A DNA stretch of 64,000 bases from Isoetes taiwanensis (GCA_021234155.1 JAJEKV010000001.1:26587189-26651188), one strand, 5' to 3'. Shown: positions 23,320 to 34,720, counted from the first letter of the stretch. Notes: generated by a model not told the origin, from the letters alone. Numbers and translations: made by a program.

Positions 23320-23475
23320 TGTAGATCTAATTTGAAAAAATAGTAATATCTGTTTGTTAGTGGTATTGGTCAAAGCATATTTAGTAGAACATTGAGTCAC
23401 CCTTTTTTTTTTTTTTTTTTTTTTTTTTGGAGGTTCAAGTTCCCCGTGATTAAGATCGTATCGAACAAAATCCAT
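23320..23475 (+). mobile_element. tRNA-related SINE-like copy 2
   Basis: GTTAGTGGTATTGGTCAAAG, TAGTAGAACATTGAGTCACC, a T-run and GGAGGTTCAAGTTCCCCG align with copy 1 (4216-4330). The B-box-like GGTTCAAGTTCC is preserved and the A box is degenerate. The 26-T run at 23,403-23,428 sits inside the unit. Confidence 0.5.
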
Positions 23476-23487
23476 GTATATGTAAAC

Positions 23488-24370
23488 CTTCAGGGGTTTC
23501 TGAGATCAAGACCACATCATCAACTCCAAATAGTCGAGCCATATAATATAATCACATGTACTAAACTTTGAAAAACATCTTCTTTAAGCTCCACTTGTGT
23601 AAAGAGGCTTTATGGCAGCATGAGGTCATCTCATAAAGGGCCATTTTACCTCCAGGCTCCTGTAGATCTTCAAGGGTTTCTGATATCAAGACCACATCAT
23701 CATTGATCCGACATGTCCTTTGTTTCTGAGCCATTCCTCTAGTTTGTCCATAAAAAGACCGAACAGGGTGGGCGATTGGGGGAAAGCCTTGTTTAATCTA
23801 TATCATGTTGTGGATTTCAGTTGAAATATCAAAAGGGAGCTTTGCTATTACCTCCTCATAGAGCCTGGACACCGCACCTTTCAAAGTGCTTGGGACTCCT
23901 AGATGTTCCATTCTGCCTCCCAGAGCTTTCCTGGAAATGATATCAAAAGCTTTAGGAAAATCAATGAATGCCAAAAACAATGCTTTCTTCGGTCCCTTAG
24001 CTTTTTCAAACAGAGTTCTCAAAGTCAAAATATGATCCAAAGTATTGTATTGCTTACAAAAGCCCCCTGCCCCATTGCTCTTTTTGCATGTTGTTCTGCC
24101 CAATTGCTTATTTTTGCTTCCAATAATCCTCCCAGCAATTTAGAAAATATACTACCTACGATTATGGTGCGGTAGTTTTGCACATCAGTTCTACTACCGT
24201 TTTTTATGTACAGATATGAACTTACAAATTCGCTATGTATGCTGTCAAATTCATTCATCTCGGTCGAATCGTTATAAGGTCTTCCCCTTCCCATTTGAAT
24301 AGCTCTAAGGCAAGCCCATCAATATTATGTGCTTTGTCATTTGCCATTTTGTTTAGCTGCCCTTTTAAAT
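23488..24370 (-). mobile_element. LINE F, RT fragment
   Basis: Minus-strand LINE reverse transcriptase pieces: NYRTIIVGSIFSKLLGGLL (about 24,175-24,120), LALAFIDF-type block FLAFIDFPKAFDI (about 23,980-23,940), EHLGVPSTLKGAVSRLY, an out-of-frame SPTLFGLFMDKLEEWL-like block near 23,780-23,735, and an ADDVVLISE-like block near 23,700. A second catalytic-box-like segment lies at 23,491-23,523, pointing to an internal duplication. Neither the endonuclease nor the 3' end is present. Frameshifts make it a dead fragment. Confidence 0.75.
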
Positions 24371-25125
24371 CACTTTATGTAAAAAAAAAAAAAAAGGGTG
24401 TTAAAACTCTAGATGTACCATGTCTCTGTTCATAAGCAGGGTATTAAACGAGTTTTAGAGTTGTATGAACGATCAGAGGCCCGCTCATCCTTCTAGTTCT
24501 GATGTTTTATAACTTCCATGGGTGTCAAGAGTTTTTCTGTGTATGCAATGTTTAGTGGCATTCGACAATGTAATGTCAATGTAGTTAGCATTGCACTACA
24601 TGCTTGAATGCTGGTGAAATTCAGGTGCACTACAGACATGCCTTAATTGCACATCCGTTCTACTGCCATTTTTTATGTACATGTATGAACTTATAGATTT
24701 GCTATGTATGAGGCAAGCCTTCATTTACTGTCAGATTCATTCGTCTCTGCCAAAGCGCTATAAGGTCCTCCCCTTCCCATTTGAATAGCTCTAAGACAAG
24801 CCCATCGATATTATGTGCTTTTTCATTTGCCATTTTGTTTAGCTGCCCTTTTAAATCACTTTATAAAAAAAAAAAAAGGTGTTAAAACTCTCGGTGTACG
24901 ATGTCTCTGGTTATAAGCAGGGTATTAAATGAGTATTAAAGTTGTATGAACGATCAGAGGCCCACTCATCCTTCCAGTTCCGATGTTTTATAACTTCCAT
25001 GGTTTTTCTGTTTATACAATGTTTAGTGGCATTCGACAATGTAATGTCAATGTAGTCAGTGTTGCACTACATGCTTGAATGCTGGTGAAATTCAGCTGCA
25101 CTACAGACATGCCTTAATTGCATCC
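24177..25125. repeat. Direct duplication of about 470 bp (LINE F 5' flank)
   Basis: Bases from about 24,180 to 24,640 recur at about 24,645-25,120 in the same order: TACTGCC-TTTTTTATGTACA, TAAGGTC-TCCCCTTCCCATTTGAATAGC, the A-run, GGTGTTAAAACTCT, and AATGCTGGTGAAATTCAG. Identity is roughly 90 percent, so this is an older tandem duplication. Confidence 0.8.
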
Positions 25126-25217
25126 CAAGGTTAAATTGATTTGGAGGTCAATATGTAGCAAAACAACTTGGAGGTCCTAAGGAAAATTGATCTGACTATA
25201 GAAAGGTGCCCTTGCCA

Positions 25218-25335
25218 AATTCATTCCATGGCGGTGAATCATATTAATCGACCTGTAGATCTAATTTGAAAAAATAGTAATATCTGTTTGTTAGTGTTAT
25301 TGGTCAAAGCATATTCTGTAGAACATTGAGGCGCA
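25218..25335 (+). mobile_element. SINE-like copy 3, truncated
   Basis: ATTCCATGGCGGTGAATCATATTAATCGACCTGTAGATCT and then GTTATTGGTCAAAGCATATTCTGTAGAACATTGAGG align to the SINE-like copies and their left flank (also 4825-4865 and 23,318-23,396). It ends before the B box. Confidence 0.5.
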
Positions 25336-25520
25336 CCTCAAGATCTATTTAGCATGTGCCTCATACAATATCTATAGAATCGGGTATTTTGATTTTCATT
25401 ATGTCAAATATAATAGGATCTACTTTAGAACAATCATCATGCATCCTCATCATAGCAAGACATACGTTGAATATGAGGTCATAAATTTATGTTCCCATAA
25501 AAAAATACTGTGTTACTAAA

Positions 25521-25917
25521 TCATTTACGAAGCTTCAACTATGATGGAGCAAAATGCATAAATTTCCACAAACACTACACTTATAGTAAGGCTATTTTTT
25601 TATTTCTGATGCAATCTAGATGTTCGAAAGTGATGCATTTAGGGCTAGATTGGATATAAGGTTTTTGGGGCCGTAATTGCATACACAAGTAATGGGCGAA
25701 CGGGAAAGAGAAACGTTAGGCCGCCGCGATAAGTTTCTTGCGTTATTAGTTCATTTACGAAGCTTCAACTATGATGGAGTAAAATGCATGTGTTTCGACA
25801 AACACTACACTTCTAATAAGGTTATTTTTTATTTTTATTGCAGTCTAGATGTTCGATGCATTTAGGGCTAGATTGGATATAAGGTTTTTGGGGCCGTAAT
25901 TGCGTACAGGTAATGGC
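25521..25917. repeat. Tandem duplication, about 230-bp period
   Basis: The block from TCATTTACGAAGCTTCAACTATGATGGA to GGGGCCGTAATTGC-TACA at 25,521-25,690 is repeated at 25,751-25,917 with scattered differences. Confidence 0.85.
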
Positions 25918-27006
25918 TTCCTGGGGCATACACAAAAATGCTGTTCATGTCAAAATGCTGTTAATTGGGGGCAATCTAGATGTTCGAAAGTGGGCGAAGG
26001 TGGCTTCCTGGGGCAACCATATCTTAGTCCTTAAGATATCTTAGTCATGTACATTCTATTAAATTTCGTAACGTCATACCAAATTGTTTGTGTATTTGTA
26101 CCAGCTGTCCATTGCATGTGGCATCAGAATTTGTGGGAACCACGTGGGAACCATGTGGCATCAGTAGTGCAAAGTTTAGGTATTATACCACGTGCCAGAC
26201 TTTACGTATCAGCACTGTACAGTCATCTAATTCTTAACAATACAAAAGCGCAATCGGCATATTGCCCCTTAGATAGTTTCTTGCACTTGCATGTTTGCTC
26301 TTGTTTAATTGCCTGATTGTTATAGCAATCTATCGAAATCTACACTACATTGTTTGTGCTTATGATGACTCTAACCCACTATAGATTAACCTAAAGTTCT
26401 GTTATCAAATCCCTGGTAGCTTTTCAACTGTACCAATAGAAATACTACCTGAAATGAAACAGTATAGAAGTTAGGGAAGTAGCTGCCCCATAATTGGCCC
26501 AAAATATGAGCTTTTAGAGGGAATGGATTAGGGGTTCTATTTAGAATTTATTTAATTAGTTCAAGGCATAAAATGTTAGAGATAGGGTACGATGTTGTCA
26601 TTCGTAGAATGCGAATGAGTAGAATTAGGCAGTGTCGTAGGGAGCAGTGCAAGTTTTTATTAAACTTTGGCTATTTTGTAACCAGATGTGCATTGCCTTC
26701 GATGTTTTTGAGTGCAATTTCGAATTTTATCTAATGTGTTTTTATAACATAATAGAGGAATGGATAATATTGATTACCGGGAATTGAAAGCAGTTACAAT
26801 TGCAGGTATAACCTGTGCGTCTAGTTCTTCCGGAATAGTGTCCCCAGTTAACTGAATGTATAAGTGTTCTGTTTGTTAAATATACAGTACTGGATTTTCT
26901 GACCGTGCTTCTAAGACGAGGAGTCCAACTAGACCCACTGTCATCTCTGGTACTTTTTGCAATCATACAAATTGGCGATACAAGCAAAAACACAAATTAA
27001 AGTCAT

Positions 27007-27295
27007 AACGTTCTATGCATGGAATAACAATATGCTGTTCATATCAGACCATGCTGTTCCCCAGGAAGCAACCTTAGAGTGATCTTAGATTCTCTAAGAT
27101 CAAGGAAACCTATATTCTCTAGATCGATGCATGGAATAACAATATGATGTTCATATCAGTCCATGCTTAACAGGAATGCTTTCCAAGCTTAAGATGCTTA
27201 AGATGCTTTTAGGAATGGAGATTGAGATGAAATAATCTGCAAAGTCATGTACGTTCTAGGCATGGAATAACAATATGCTGTTCATATCAGATATC
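27007..27295. repeat. Three dispersed tandem copies of a 45-bp motif
   Basis: ATGGAATAACAATATG-TGTTCATATCAG appears three times with about 110-130 base spacing, differing at one or two positions. Confidence 0.8.
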
Positions 27296-27882
27296 TTGGC
27301 TGGCAATGATGTGCAGACAGACACCATCATTTTCAACAAAAAATTTAGTGTTACAACCAGTGGTTCTGCCAGCATCACAATCACATATCAGACTCAAAAT
27401 ATCAGACTTAAGGGCAACTTATAAGAGACACTTAAATTTTGACTAATTCTTTCAAAAGATCTTTGTTATAAAACTAGATCTCATACTTGCAGCGCAACAA
27501 ATTGTTGATGGAAGTTATTGATGACAGCTGATATTAAATAGTTGTTCTTATAGATCTAACAAAATGACAACCACAATGCAAACTGTTCTCAAGCAGGAAA
27601 GGTGCATGCCGCAGCTTGGCACAGTTCTCATAACGCAATAATAGATTATCCTAACTTGAAGAACTGCCAAGGCTATCACATGGTAGTTTATTTCAGCCAC
27701 AGGGCGTATCCGCCAAGTCGCAAACTCGGACAGAGGCATGTCCATTCAGAGGTTATCTTGGAAATGGCACGCAATTAGTTGTTCACTTAGTATCAATTCA
27801 AGTTCCATTTCACAGAGTTTGGTGGGTTTGGGTTTGTATATATATCGTGATAACATGCTAGCACTCACAGATGGCCAGGATA

Positions 27883-27976
27883 TCATCCACTAGTACTGTA
27901 TTTCTATTCACATGCCTTGTGCCAACAGTTCATCCTCTAGTACTGTATTTCTATTCACATGCCTCGTGCCAACAGT
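27883..27976. repeat. 47-bp tandem duplication
   Basis: Two 47-bp units, each with CTAGTACTGTATTTCTATTC, lie head to tail and differ at two or three bases. Confidence 0.9.
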
Positions 27977-28439
27977 TCATGGACCATCCCATATGCAAAA
28001 AACTAGGTGCTGCCAATCAAATAAATAATTTATAATAGTTCCATTTCCATGTTGGCACAACACAACTTCCGACAAATCCCATTGATGGTATGATGGAACT
28101 CCTCCATACAAAATACACTTTGCCACCACAGTCAGCTCTAAGTAAGCTGCTGTAGAAGAAACTTCGCGACCTGTTTTAGATTACAATTAGTTGGCCATTC
28201 ATCATGCAGCTCGTTTGGAGCCTAAGAATATGAGCTTGAAGTACCTCATACATAGATAAGGAAAAAGAATTTCATATATAAAAGTAAATGGCCATCATGA
28301 CCCAAATTTTTCATTTGAAAATTTCATGCTTTACTTCTTCAAGACATCATCGTCTGCCTTTCTACCTGCTTGTTCTTCCAACAACTAACTAATTTCTTAA
28401 GACGAACAATTTTCTTTTGTATTATATTCTTTGTAGGGT

Positions 28440-28740
28440 GGTTTGTTATTGACCTACCCAAGTTGTATAGCTGTCCAAGTTCAGTAAATGCAACAAAATA
28501 TTGGTATCTTCATGCACTATCTGTCTGATATCTTTTAAAGTCCTGTTATAGAAGAAAGTGAAACCTAGCCAGCAGTACCTAACACTAGAATTCATGCTGA
28601 GAAAGAAAGATAGCTTACCAGAGAGAGTTTTAAGTCTCATCCAAATTTGACTCAGCAGGAGATATGTTAACAAACATAAGTGTCTTTCCATTTCCTCCAA
28701 GGAAATCACTCGTAAGCATGGTAAACTTGTGATTTTAAAA
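28440..28740 (-). pseudogene. Kinesin motor-domain fragment
   Basis: Kinesins are microtubule motors. The minus-strand exon (about 28,728-28,612) reads HKFTMLTSDFLGGNGKTLMF then VNISPAESNLDET, a clear match to the switch-adjacent block of the motor domain (usually LTYLLQDSLGG-KTLMFV-ISP). A Leu codon has become TAA right after LDET. The exon ends at CTCTG before GTAAGC. A following exon beginning after TGTTAG near 28,587 resembles YAARVH but is frameshifted. No ATP-binding loop or stalk is present. It is therefore a decayed gene fragment that came from an intron-containing (not retrotransposed) copy; family resemblance is closest to the kinesin-14 group, with low certainty. Confidence 0.8.
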
Positions 28741-30678
28741 AATCTACGGTGCAGAGAAGTGTATTTTTCTTTATTCCTTTTAGTTATAGTTTTCGATCTT
28801 ACTTTGCATTCACAGTGGAGTGAGTTTTCATGTCTGTACTCCGTTATAACAGATAGTATACCGTTTTCAACTCCAGTCTGTACTATTGCTTCTAAGCCAG
28901 CCATTGAATCACTGGCACAAGAGTTGCATTTTTCACTACCACCATGCCTTGTATTAAAACACGTGTTAAAGCTATGGAAAAAGGAAGAAGCAGTGATGCC
29001 GAATAAAAATGACCCATCTTTACCTTTGAATCTTTCTTGATTTCAAGCTTCTGCCTTCTAAAAATCTTTGAAAGAAACGTCTAGGCCTGGTTTTGCACCC
29101 AAAAAAATGCAGCAGAACACAACATCTAGGCTTGTTAGGTTCGCAAAGCACAACTTTTCAAGGCCCATGGTCTTGAAACCTCCTCATACCTGAAACACCT
29201 TAATTTTGCATTAAGGGAAAATGAAAGACTTCACAACTAAGGACGACCAGATTACATTTACACAATGGCACTTAGACTAATTGAAGTATCAAAGTCCATA
29301 GTTACCATTTCTGAAGTTCAATCAATAGTTGGTTTGTACATTTTGGCCCTTCGAACAAAGGTGGCTTACTACCTAACCCACTATATCAAAGTTAAATAGT
29401 TGGAGTCTTAGCCGTGGTTAAAAACAAGTAAACAAGCTAAAGGATACCACTGTCTGCAGTTTATATATAGAGAGAAATGACAAAATGAGAGGGATTGTGA
29501 TTTCAGCTGAGGCAAACAGCAAAAACCTGCATATCCTTGTGCAACATCAGTGTCCACAATACCAAAAAGAAATGTTGCAATTTTTATCATATCTAACCAC
29601 TGGAGGAGGAGCTAAGATCCATCAGAAGGAGAATAGAAAATGGAAGCAGTACACTAGTGCTATTACACCAATGCTTTTGAAGTTTCCATTCTTATGGATA
29701 GAAACAGTATGTGTAAAAGCCTACTAATATTAAAAGCATGAATGCACATCCAGACAACTTCAGGATTGCCGAACCACTCCCCATTACAATTTCATGAACT
29801 TGCAGAGGATTTGGATAGGAAGTGATATATCTGTCAAATGCTGTGGGACATACAAAGAAATCCATCCGTAGGTGCTCTATTATTCTTCTAAGTGAAAAAT
29901 GCTCCTTCTTCTTTTGCTAAGTGCAAGCAAACACTCCAGAAAGAGCTCTTAAGGTATGAAATTAGCTCAAGAATGCTATAAAGGGAATGTAAGTACCTAG
30001 ACGTTGCCTCATGTTATCTGTTTGCCTTCCCTTCTACTTATGTCTTCCATCTGGGATTGTTGCGCTTCAGAAACAAAAAGAGATCAACAGCGTTAGCCTT
30101 CCTTATAATACTTAGATTAACCAATTCTGAAACAAAGTTGTCTTTTTTATTCACACATACAAGCAGAGCTCCACGTACGCAATTATATACTATATCCCCT
30201 GCTTCAACTTCTGCAGGATGAAGAACTTATGATCTTAACCAACAAATCTTGTATCTGCATAGAGAATGAACATATGACAAGAAAAGCAATCATAATCTGC
30301 TCCTGCAGTTAACGCGGTTCTTGAAAAAACTAATCATGAAACAAAGCAAGTTCATTTACTCATTCTCAAATAACGCATCTCTGTATGATAAAGGTGCTGC
30401 ACTGTGGTGTTTGTAAACACCATAATGCAATTTATTACCCAATCCTGGCTTATTTCTCAATGCAAGAGTTGCAGATTTAACATGACTCATATATCTTTCT
30501 CTTCAATCTTGATAATGACTCGTTAATTGGAAATGAAACTCTTTTTAGCAGTGTCAAATTGATCAAGCCATCCATTTAATACTTCTAACTGACATGGCAA
30601 GGATCCTCCATAAATCTAAGAAACCATTTTTGAGTCTTTATGCAATTGCTAGTCCAAAACCCTTGGTCCACGACTAAC
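28741..30678. other. Spacer, no identified gene
   Basis: Several open stretches (for example plus 29,485-29,727) lack recognisable motifs. More exons of the kinesin copy might be hidden here, but I could not find the P-loop or the NxxSSRSH block. Confidence 0.3.
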
Positions 30679-30798
30679 GTTAAAGGAGCATTATGGCTGG
30701 TTGGTTGCACAGCTAGCACACAAGCAGTAACAGAAGTAGTTAAAGGAGCATTATGGCTGGTTGGTTGCACAGCTAGCACACAAGCAGTAACAGAAGTA
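30679..30798. repeat. 60-bp perfect tandem duplication
   Basis: Two units (30,679-30,738 and 30,739-30,798) start GTTAAAGGAGCATTATGGCTGG and look identical, so the event is recent. Confidence 0.95.
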
Positions 30799-31034
30799 CT
30801 TACTGCTCGCCACTAGTAATGAGGCACTAACAGCTAGAGCACAAGCACTAATAGCTCAATTATTGCTGTATCTACTAAAGAATGTAAAACTGTTGACAAC
30901 ATTGTGATAAATATTACAAATGGCCAGTCTTGATAACAATACAAGTGGCTGAGTATTTACGAAAGGCACATTCTGCCAGATTATTTACAAGTATTTTCAA
31001 ATGGCAGCCTCTTATGACCAACAGCCATGCAACT

Positions 31035-32510
31035 TCAATAACTGCATACAAGTGGCTGAGTGTGTACAGAAGCCAAGTTATGATTGGCATCCTGGATCTT
31101 TTTATTGCGACGCCGATTGGCACCTTGGATCTTTTTATTGCGATGCCGAGCTTGAGATGGCCTCAGTTTGCCCCCGATGGTCCAGTCCCTGTCGCACTCC
31201 CTACAATAATACCTTGGTTGCTTTACTTTTTTATTCTCAAAATAGTCGAAGCGGGTGTCACTACTGAAACACCGAGGGCAGTCATACTTGGGCATGATCG
31301 TTTTCTGCATTTTCATCCTTGGAGCTGCTGTCACTTGTTGCTCCTGTTGATGCCATTGGTTCTGATACACAGCTGCCATGCTTGTCATAGCTTGTTGACT
31401 TCTAATTGCTAATGATGCATTGACCATGGACTTTTCCTGACAATGCCCTCCTGCTAATAAGGCATCAAATTCACCCCGACCAGATGCAACCTGTTGTGGT
31501 GGTGTTCCTGCAAGTATTGCCTGTCCATCAAACATATGATTGCCTTTGTTTAGCAATTCTGCCTGCCCCAACATGGCATCAAACTCATCCCAGCAACATG
31601 CTACTTCTTGTGTTGCTTCTTCGTCATCCCTATCTTCTGTTTGTGCCAACACGGCATCAAACTCATCCCAGCAACATGTCTCATCATCACCCCTGCTTGC
31701 CTGTCCATCAAACATATGATTGTCTTTGTTTAGCAATTCTGCCTGTGCCAACATGCCATCAAACTCATCCCAGCAACATGTCTCATCATTATCCCTGCTT
31801 GCTTCCTTTCTCTTCTTATTGTTGACCGAGACATTAATCAAGTCAAGCATGTCTTCATGATCATTTTCTTGTGATGGGGCTCCTGATTGCCCTAGTCTTG
31901 CATCACAAAATATTGGCAAGTCTTCATCAAGGACTGGCAAGTCTATCTTTGACAACAAGCCATCTACTTCGTCAGTGACATTGACCACGTCAAGCATGTC
32001 CCTATGTTCCGCTAGACTTACCTCACAAAGCGTAGGCAAGTCTTCATCAAACAATTCTTGAAGGCTTGGCAACTCAATGTTTGCTAACAACGCATTTACT
32101 GCACTGATATCCCCATCTGTTTGCTTCTTGACGTTGACAAAGTCAAGCATATCTCCATGTTCCTCTAGTCTTGGCAAGTCGTCATCAAACAATTCCTCAA
32201 GGGTTTGAGAGCCTACAACAATTTGAGAGTCGTAGATATCCCCAATTTTTTGCTTCAAGTCATCTTCTTGTGATGGAGAATTGAAATTTTCTTGGGTCAA
32301 CAAGTCATCCAACATGGCAACTTCTTTCTCCAAAAACAACGTACCATTCATTTGCTCCAAATAGCTGAATTCCTCTATCTGTTCACGCTTCTCCATCTTC
32401 TTTTTTGTGTTCTTCATTATTCTAGACTTTTTAACACCTTCACTCTTTGCCGTCTTGCACTTCTTAAGAGCTTCACCTTGCTTCGCCATCTTCATTTCCG
32501 TCTTCTTCAT
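31035..32510 (-). CDS. Dof-type zinc-finger transcription factor, C-terminal Dof domain
   Basis: Dof proteins are plant-specific nuclear factors that bind AAAG sites. This 491-codon intronless frame is intact. The Dof finger lies at residues 411-460: CPRC, 21 residues, then CREC (spacing CX2CX21CX2C conserved), with QPRYYCRECDRDWTIGGKLR matching the family; the middle (TRFDYFENKK) is divergent from the usual TKFCYYNNY. The N-terminus is Lys-rich and likely a nuclear signal. The centre is acidic and built of internal repeats: ELFDDDLP/ELFDEDLP with HGDMLD/HRDMLD blocks (residues about 105-235) and CCWDEFD-ML-AQAELLNK units (about 248-335). Repeated acidic-aromatic blocks could be activation modules. 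A Dof finger this close to the C-terminus is unusual. The first ATG lies in a weak context, with other Met codons 5 and 7 residues later. I am sure of the domain, less of the exact start. Confidence 0.88.
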   Translation of the reverse strand: MKKTEMKMAKQGEALKKCKTAKSEGVKKSRIMKNTKKKMEKREQIEEFSYLEQMNGTLFLEKEVAMLDDLLTQENFNSPSQEDDLKQKIGDIYDSQIVVGSQTLEELFDDDLPRLEEHGDMLDFVNVKKQTDGDISAVNALLANIELPSLQELFDEDLPTLCEVSLAEHRDMLDVVNVTDEVDGLLSKIDLPVLDEDLPIFCDARLGQSGAPSQENDHEDMLDLINVSVNNKKRKEASRDNDETCCWDEFDGMLAQAELLNKDNHMFDGQASRGDDETCCWDEFDAVLAQTEDRDDEEATQEVACCWDEFDAMLGQAELLNKGNHMFDGQAILAGTPPQQVASGRGEFDALLAGGHCQEKSMVNASLAIRSQQAMTSMAAVYQNQWHQQEQQVTAAPRMKMQKTIMPKYDCPRCFSSDTRFDYFENKKVKQPRYYCRECDRDWTIGGKLRPSQARHRNKKIQGANRRRNKKIQDANHNLASVHTQPLVCSY

Positions 32511-32640
32511 TTTGGTGTTTGCTGTGGAATGACGGTCTTATATAGGCTGATCGTGTGGGCTGACCGTGTAGGATGACCTGGGTTGACCGCGTGAGATGAC
32601 CGTGTCGTGTGCGATGACCGTGTGGATTTTTTTTTTTTTT
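32511..32640 (-). promoter_or_regulatory. Promoter of the Dof gene (copy 1 of a repeated promoter module)
   Basis: On the minus strand CCTATATAAGACCGTCAT lies only about 30 bases before the ATG, so a TATA-directed start would leave almost no leader. Upstream are repeats of GACCGTGTGGGATGACC type. The same combination of TATATAAG, GTGACCGTG and a Lys-rich start lies at 34,107-34,165 and 34,555-34,690. Confidence 0.5.
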
Positions 32641-32846
32641 TTGCAACGTTAACTCAATGATAATATCTCCACGTTAACGTTAATATCTCAATGATAATAT
32701 CAGATAATATCCCTTCTGATAATATCACGCAGTTCACTCGATGAAGAGAGCCCGGGACCTATTTCAGCCTTGGAAATGAACATCTCCCTCAAATCGGAAT
32801 ATACACGAGTTTGCAGTTTAGTCGAAGCTCTCTGTCTTGTAGCAAG

Positions 32847-33405
32847 TATTCATAAATCATGTCGGTAACAATAGTAAGAACCCTCAGCATTATAGCCTTA
32901 TTTGGTTTTAACACTTTGATATAGAGGGCAACCGCGACTTGTTTAAAAGAAAGAAAACTAGGTCAGTTTTCTTAATGGGAATTCACCCTTTGGTAATGGG
33001 GATTCACCCTAACCATTCGTTCTAGTTGGAAGGCTCAATGACACAATTTTATGTGACTTTGTGAGATACACTAGAATAAGAATACAGGCCACCAGTTCTG
33101 ACAACTTTTTTATCGATTTGCTTCCCCATCAATTGCCCCTATGGTGCTACATTCTTTTAAATTACTAGAAAAAATAATTTCCTCGGAAACTGTAGCTTTC
33201 TCTTGGACGTTTTCAGAACATTATACGGCAATGAATGATAGCTTTCTCTTGGACATTTTCAGAACATAACGCTTGCACATTTTGAATGTATTCATAAATC
33301 GTGTCGTAAGAACCCTCAGCATTATAGCCTTATTTGGTTTTAACACTTTGATATAGAGGGCAACCGCGACTTGTTTAAAAGAAAGAAAACTAGGTCAGTT
33401 TTCTA
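32847..33405. repeat. Direct duplication of about 120 bp
   Basis: The block AAGAACCCTCAGCATTATAGCC through AAAACTAGGTCAGTTTTCT is present at 32,876-32,971 and again at 33,308-33,403, nearly identical. A shorter TAGCTTTCTCTTGGAC-TTTTCAGAACA repeat (33,191 and 33,239) lies just before the second copy. Confidence 0.9.
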
Positions 33406-33762
33406 TCTTTCATCAAAGAGTAGAAAGAAATGAAAATGGCATACGGATGGATGGCCACGCTAACTACAACTTCTAATCTTCCGCATTTTTTGTTGTTGGC
33501 TTGGTGTCAAAAGGTATAAAGGGTGGGAAGCAAAAGAACAATTGAAAAATGGGGCATGCTATAAATGAGACTTTGCCCTTTGCCTAGCAAAAGAACAATT
33601 GGAGCTGCGGGAAAAAAAATTGGACCATTTCTTGATTTATACGTGTCATCCTTGCGCAGGAGCCATGCAAATTTTCTCTGTATAGTTCCAATTTTATCGG
33701 ATGTCCAGAGGAACACCAGAAATTTTGAAATTGAGCTTAATATATGCCTTGTGAATGCCCAT

Positions 33763-34107
33763 TTATTCCTGTGGGAGATATGTTATGGCTAGTGCAGAGT
33801 AAGTCTCTCCGTGTTTTAGGGTTTTTTCATTTAGGGTGTGATGGATCTCTTCTTTCTTTTTCCTCACGATTAGCTCAAAAACACAGTACGGACTAGGTTC
33901 CAACGCGTTTGGGGATTCTTGTCCTTGGAGGACCTTATTATTGTGCTGATGCTTCAAAGAGAAACCGATGCTATATTGTACAAAGCTTTTACCCATTTGC
34001 AATTTTCCGGATGCAAAGAGCTTGTCTCTTATCTTAAGGTTCTCTGAAACATCACTCCATTGCAGCAAGGCCCAGCTTCGCCATCTCGTCATCTTCTTCT
34101 GCTTCAT
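33763..34107 (-). pseudogene. Decayed paralogous start of the Dof-type gene, or unknown small gene
   Basis: An open frame of 114 codons starts MKQKKMTRWRSWALLQW right behind a copy of the Dof promoter module. The first dozen codons resemble the Dof start in base sequence (AAGAAGATG, GCGAAGC). The rest (KLFASGKLQMGKSFVQYSIG) has no Dof features. It is either a promoter-start duplication fused to unrelated sequence or a small unknown gene. Confidence 0.35.
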
Positions 34108-34720
34108 TGTGACCGTGATCTTATATAAGGTGACCGTGTGGGACGACCTCTTATGTTGTAGCCACGTCTTTTGTCATTAAATTATGTGGATCAATCCTTT
34201 TTTTTAACGTTGCCTTATCTGTGAGCCATCGATGAACGACATATTCCTGGCATTGTTTGACCGTGTTACGTTATGGATCAATATCAATATTAGCCAAGAC
34301 TTTTGTCATTACATTATGTGGGTTTATGATGAATGAAATATTCTTGGCATGACATAACATTTCGTATCGCCAAAAAAATGACATGACATGAAATATCCTA
34401 TGGTCTCCTTCTGAGATGAAAAATGAAGTGCCCAAAAATATGACATGACATTTCTTATGGTCTCGATTGGACATATGGACTGAAAGAGCATTGCCATAAT
34501 AACCATACAATTTTTACAAGATCCTGCTTCGCCATCTTCGCCATCTTCTTCTGCTTTGCCGTGATCGTGGTCTTATATAAGATGACTGTGGTCTTATATA
34601 AGGTGATTTGTGGGATGATCGTGGTCTTATTTCTGTGGTCCTATATAAGGTGGCCATGTGGGATGACCGTGTTACGTTGTAGCCACATCTTTTGTCATTA
34701 CATTATGTGGACTTATGGTT
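34108..34720 (-). promoter_or_regulatory. Two more copies of the TATATAAG/GACCGTG promoter module
   Basis: Around 34,108-34,190 and 34,545-34,715 the sequences CTTATATAAGATCACGGTCA-like, GGTCATCCCACA-like and CCACATAATGTAATGACAAAAG (minus strand) recur. The TATA string is present four times in the second copy. Both copies are followed (minus strand) by an AAGCAGAAGAAGATGGCGAAG-like coding start. Confidence 0.5.

Larger units (their letters stand above)
25918..28435. other. Gene-free AT-rich region with short tandem repeats
   Basis: No coding signal is visible. A 45-bp motif (GGCATGGAATAACAATATGCTGTTCATATCAG type) recurs three times at about 27,017, 27,128 and 27,259, about every 120 bases. 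A 47-bp unit is duplicated at 27,883-27,976. GATGTTCGAAAGTG-type phrases link this stretch to the duplication at 25,521. Confidence 0.5.

Noticed and set aside
31484-31825. Plus-strand frame with repeated HQTYDCLCLAILPAP blocks
   Set aside because: Antisense shadow of the CCWDEFD repeats of the Dof gene.
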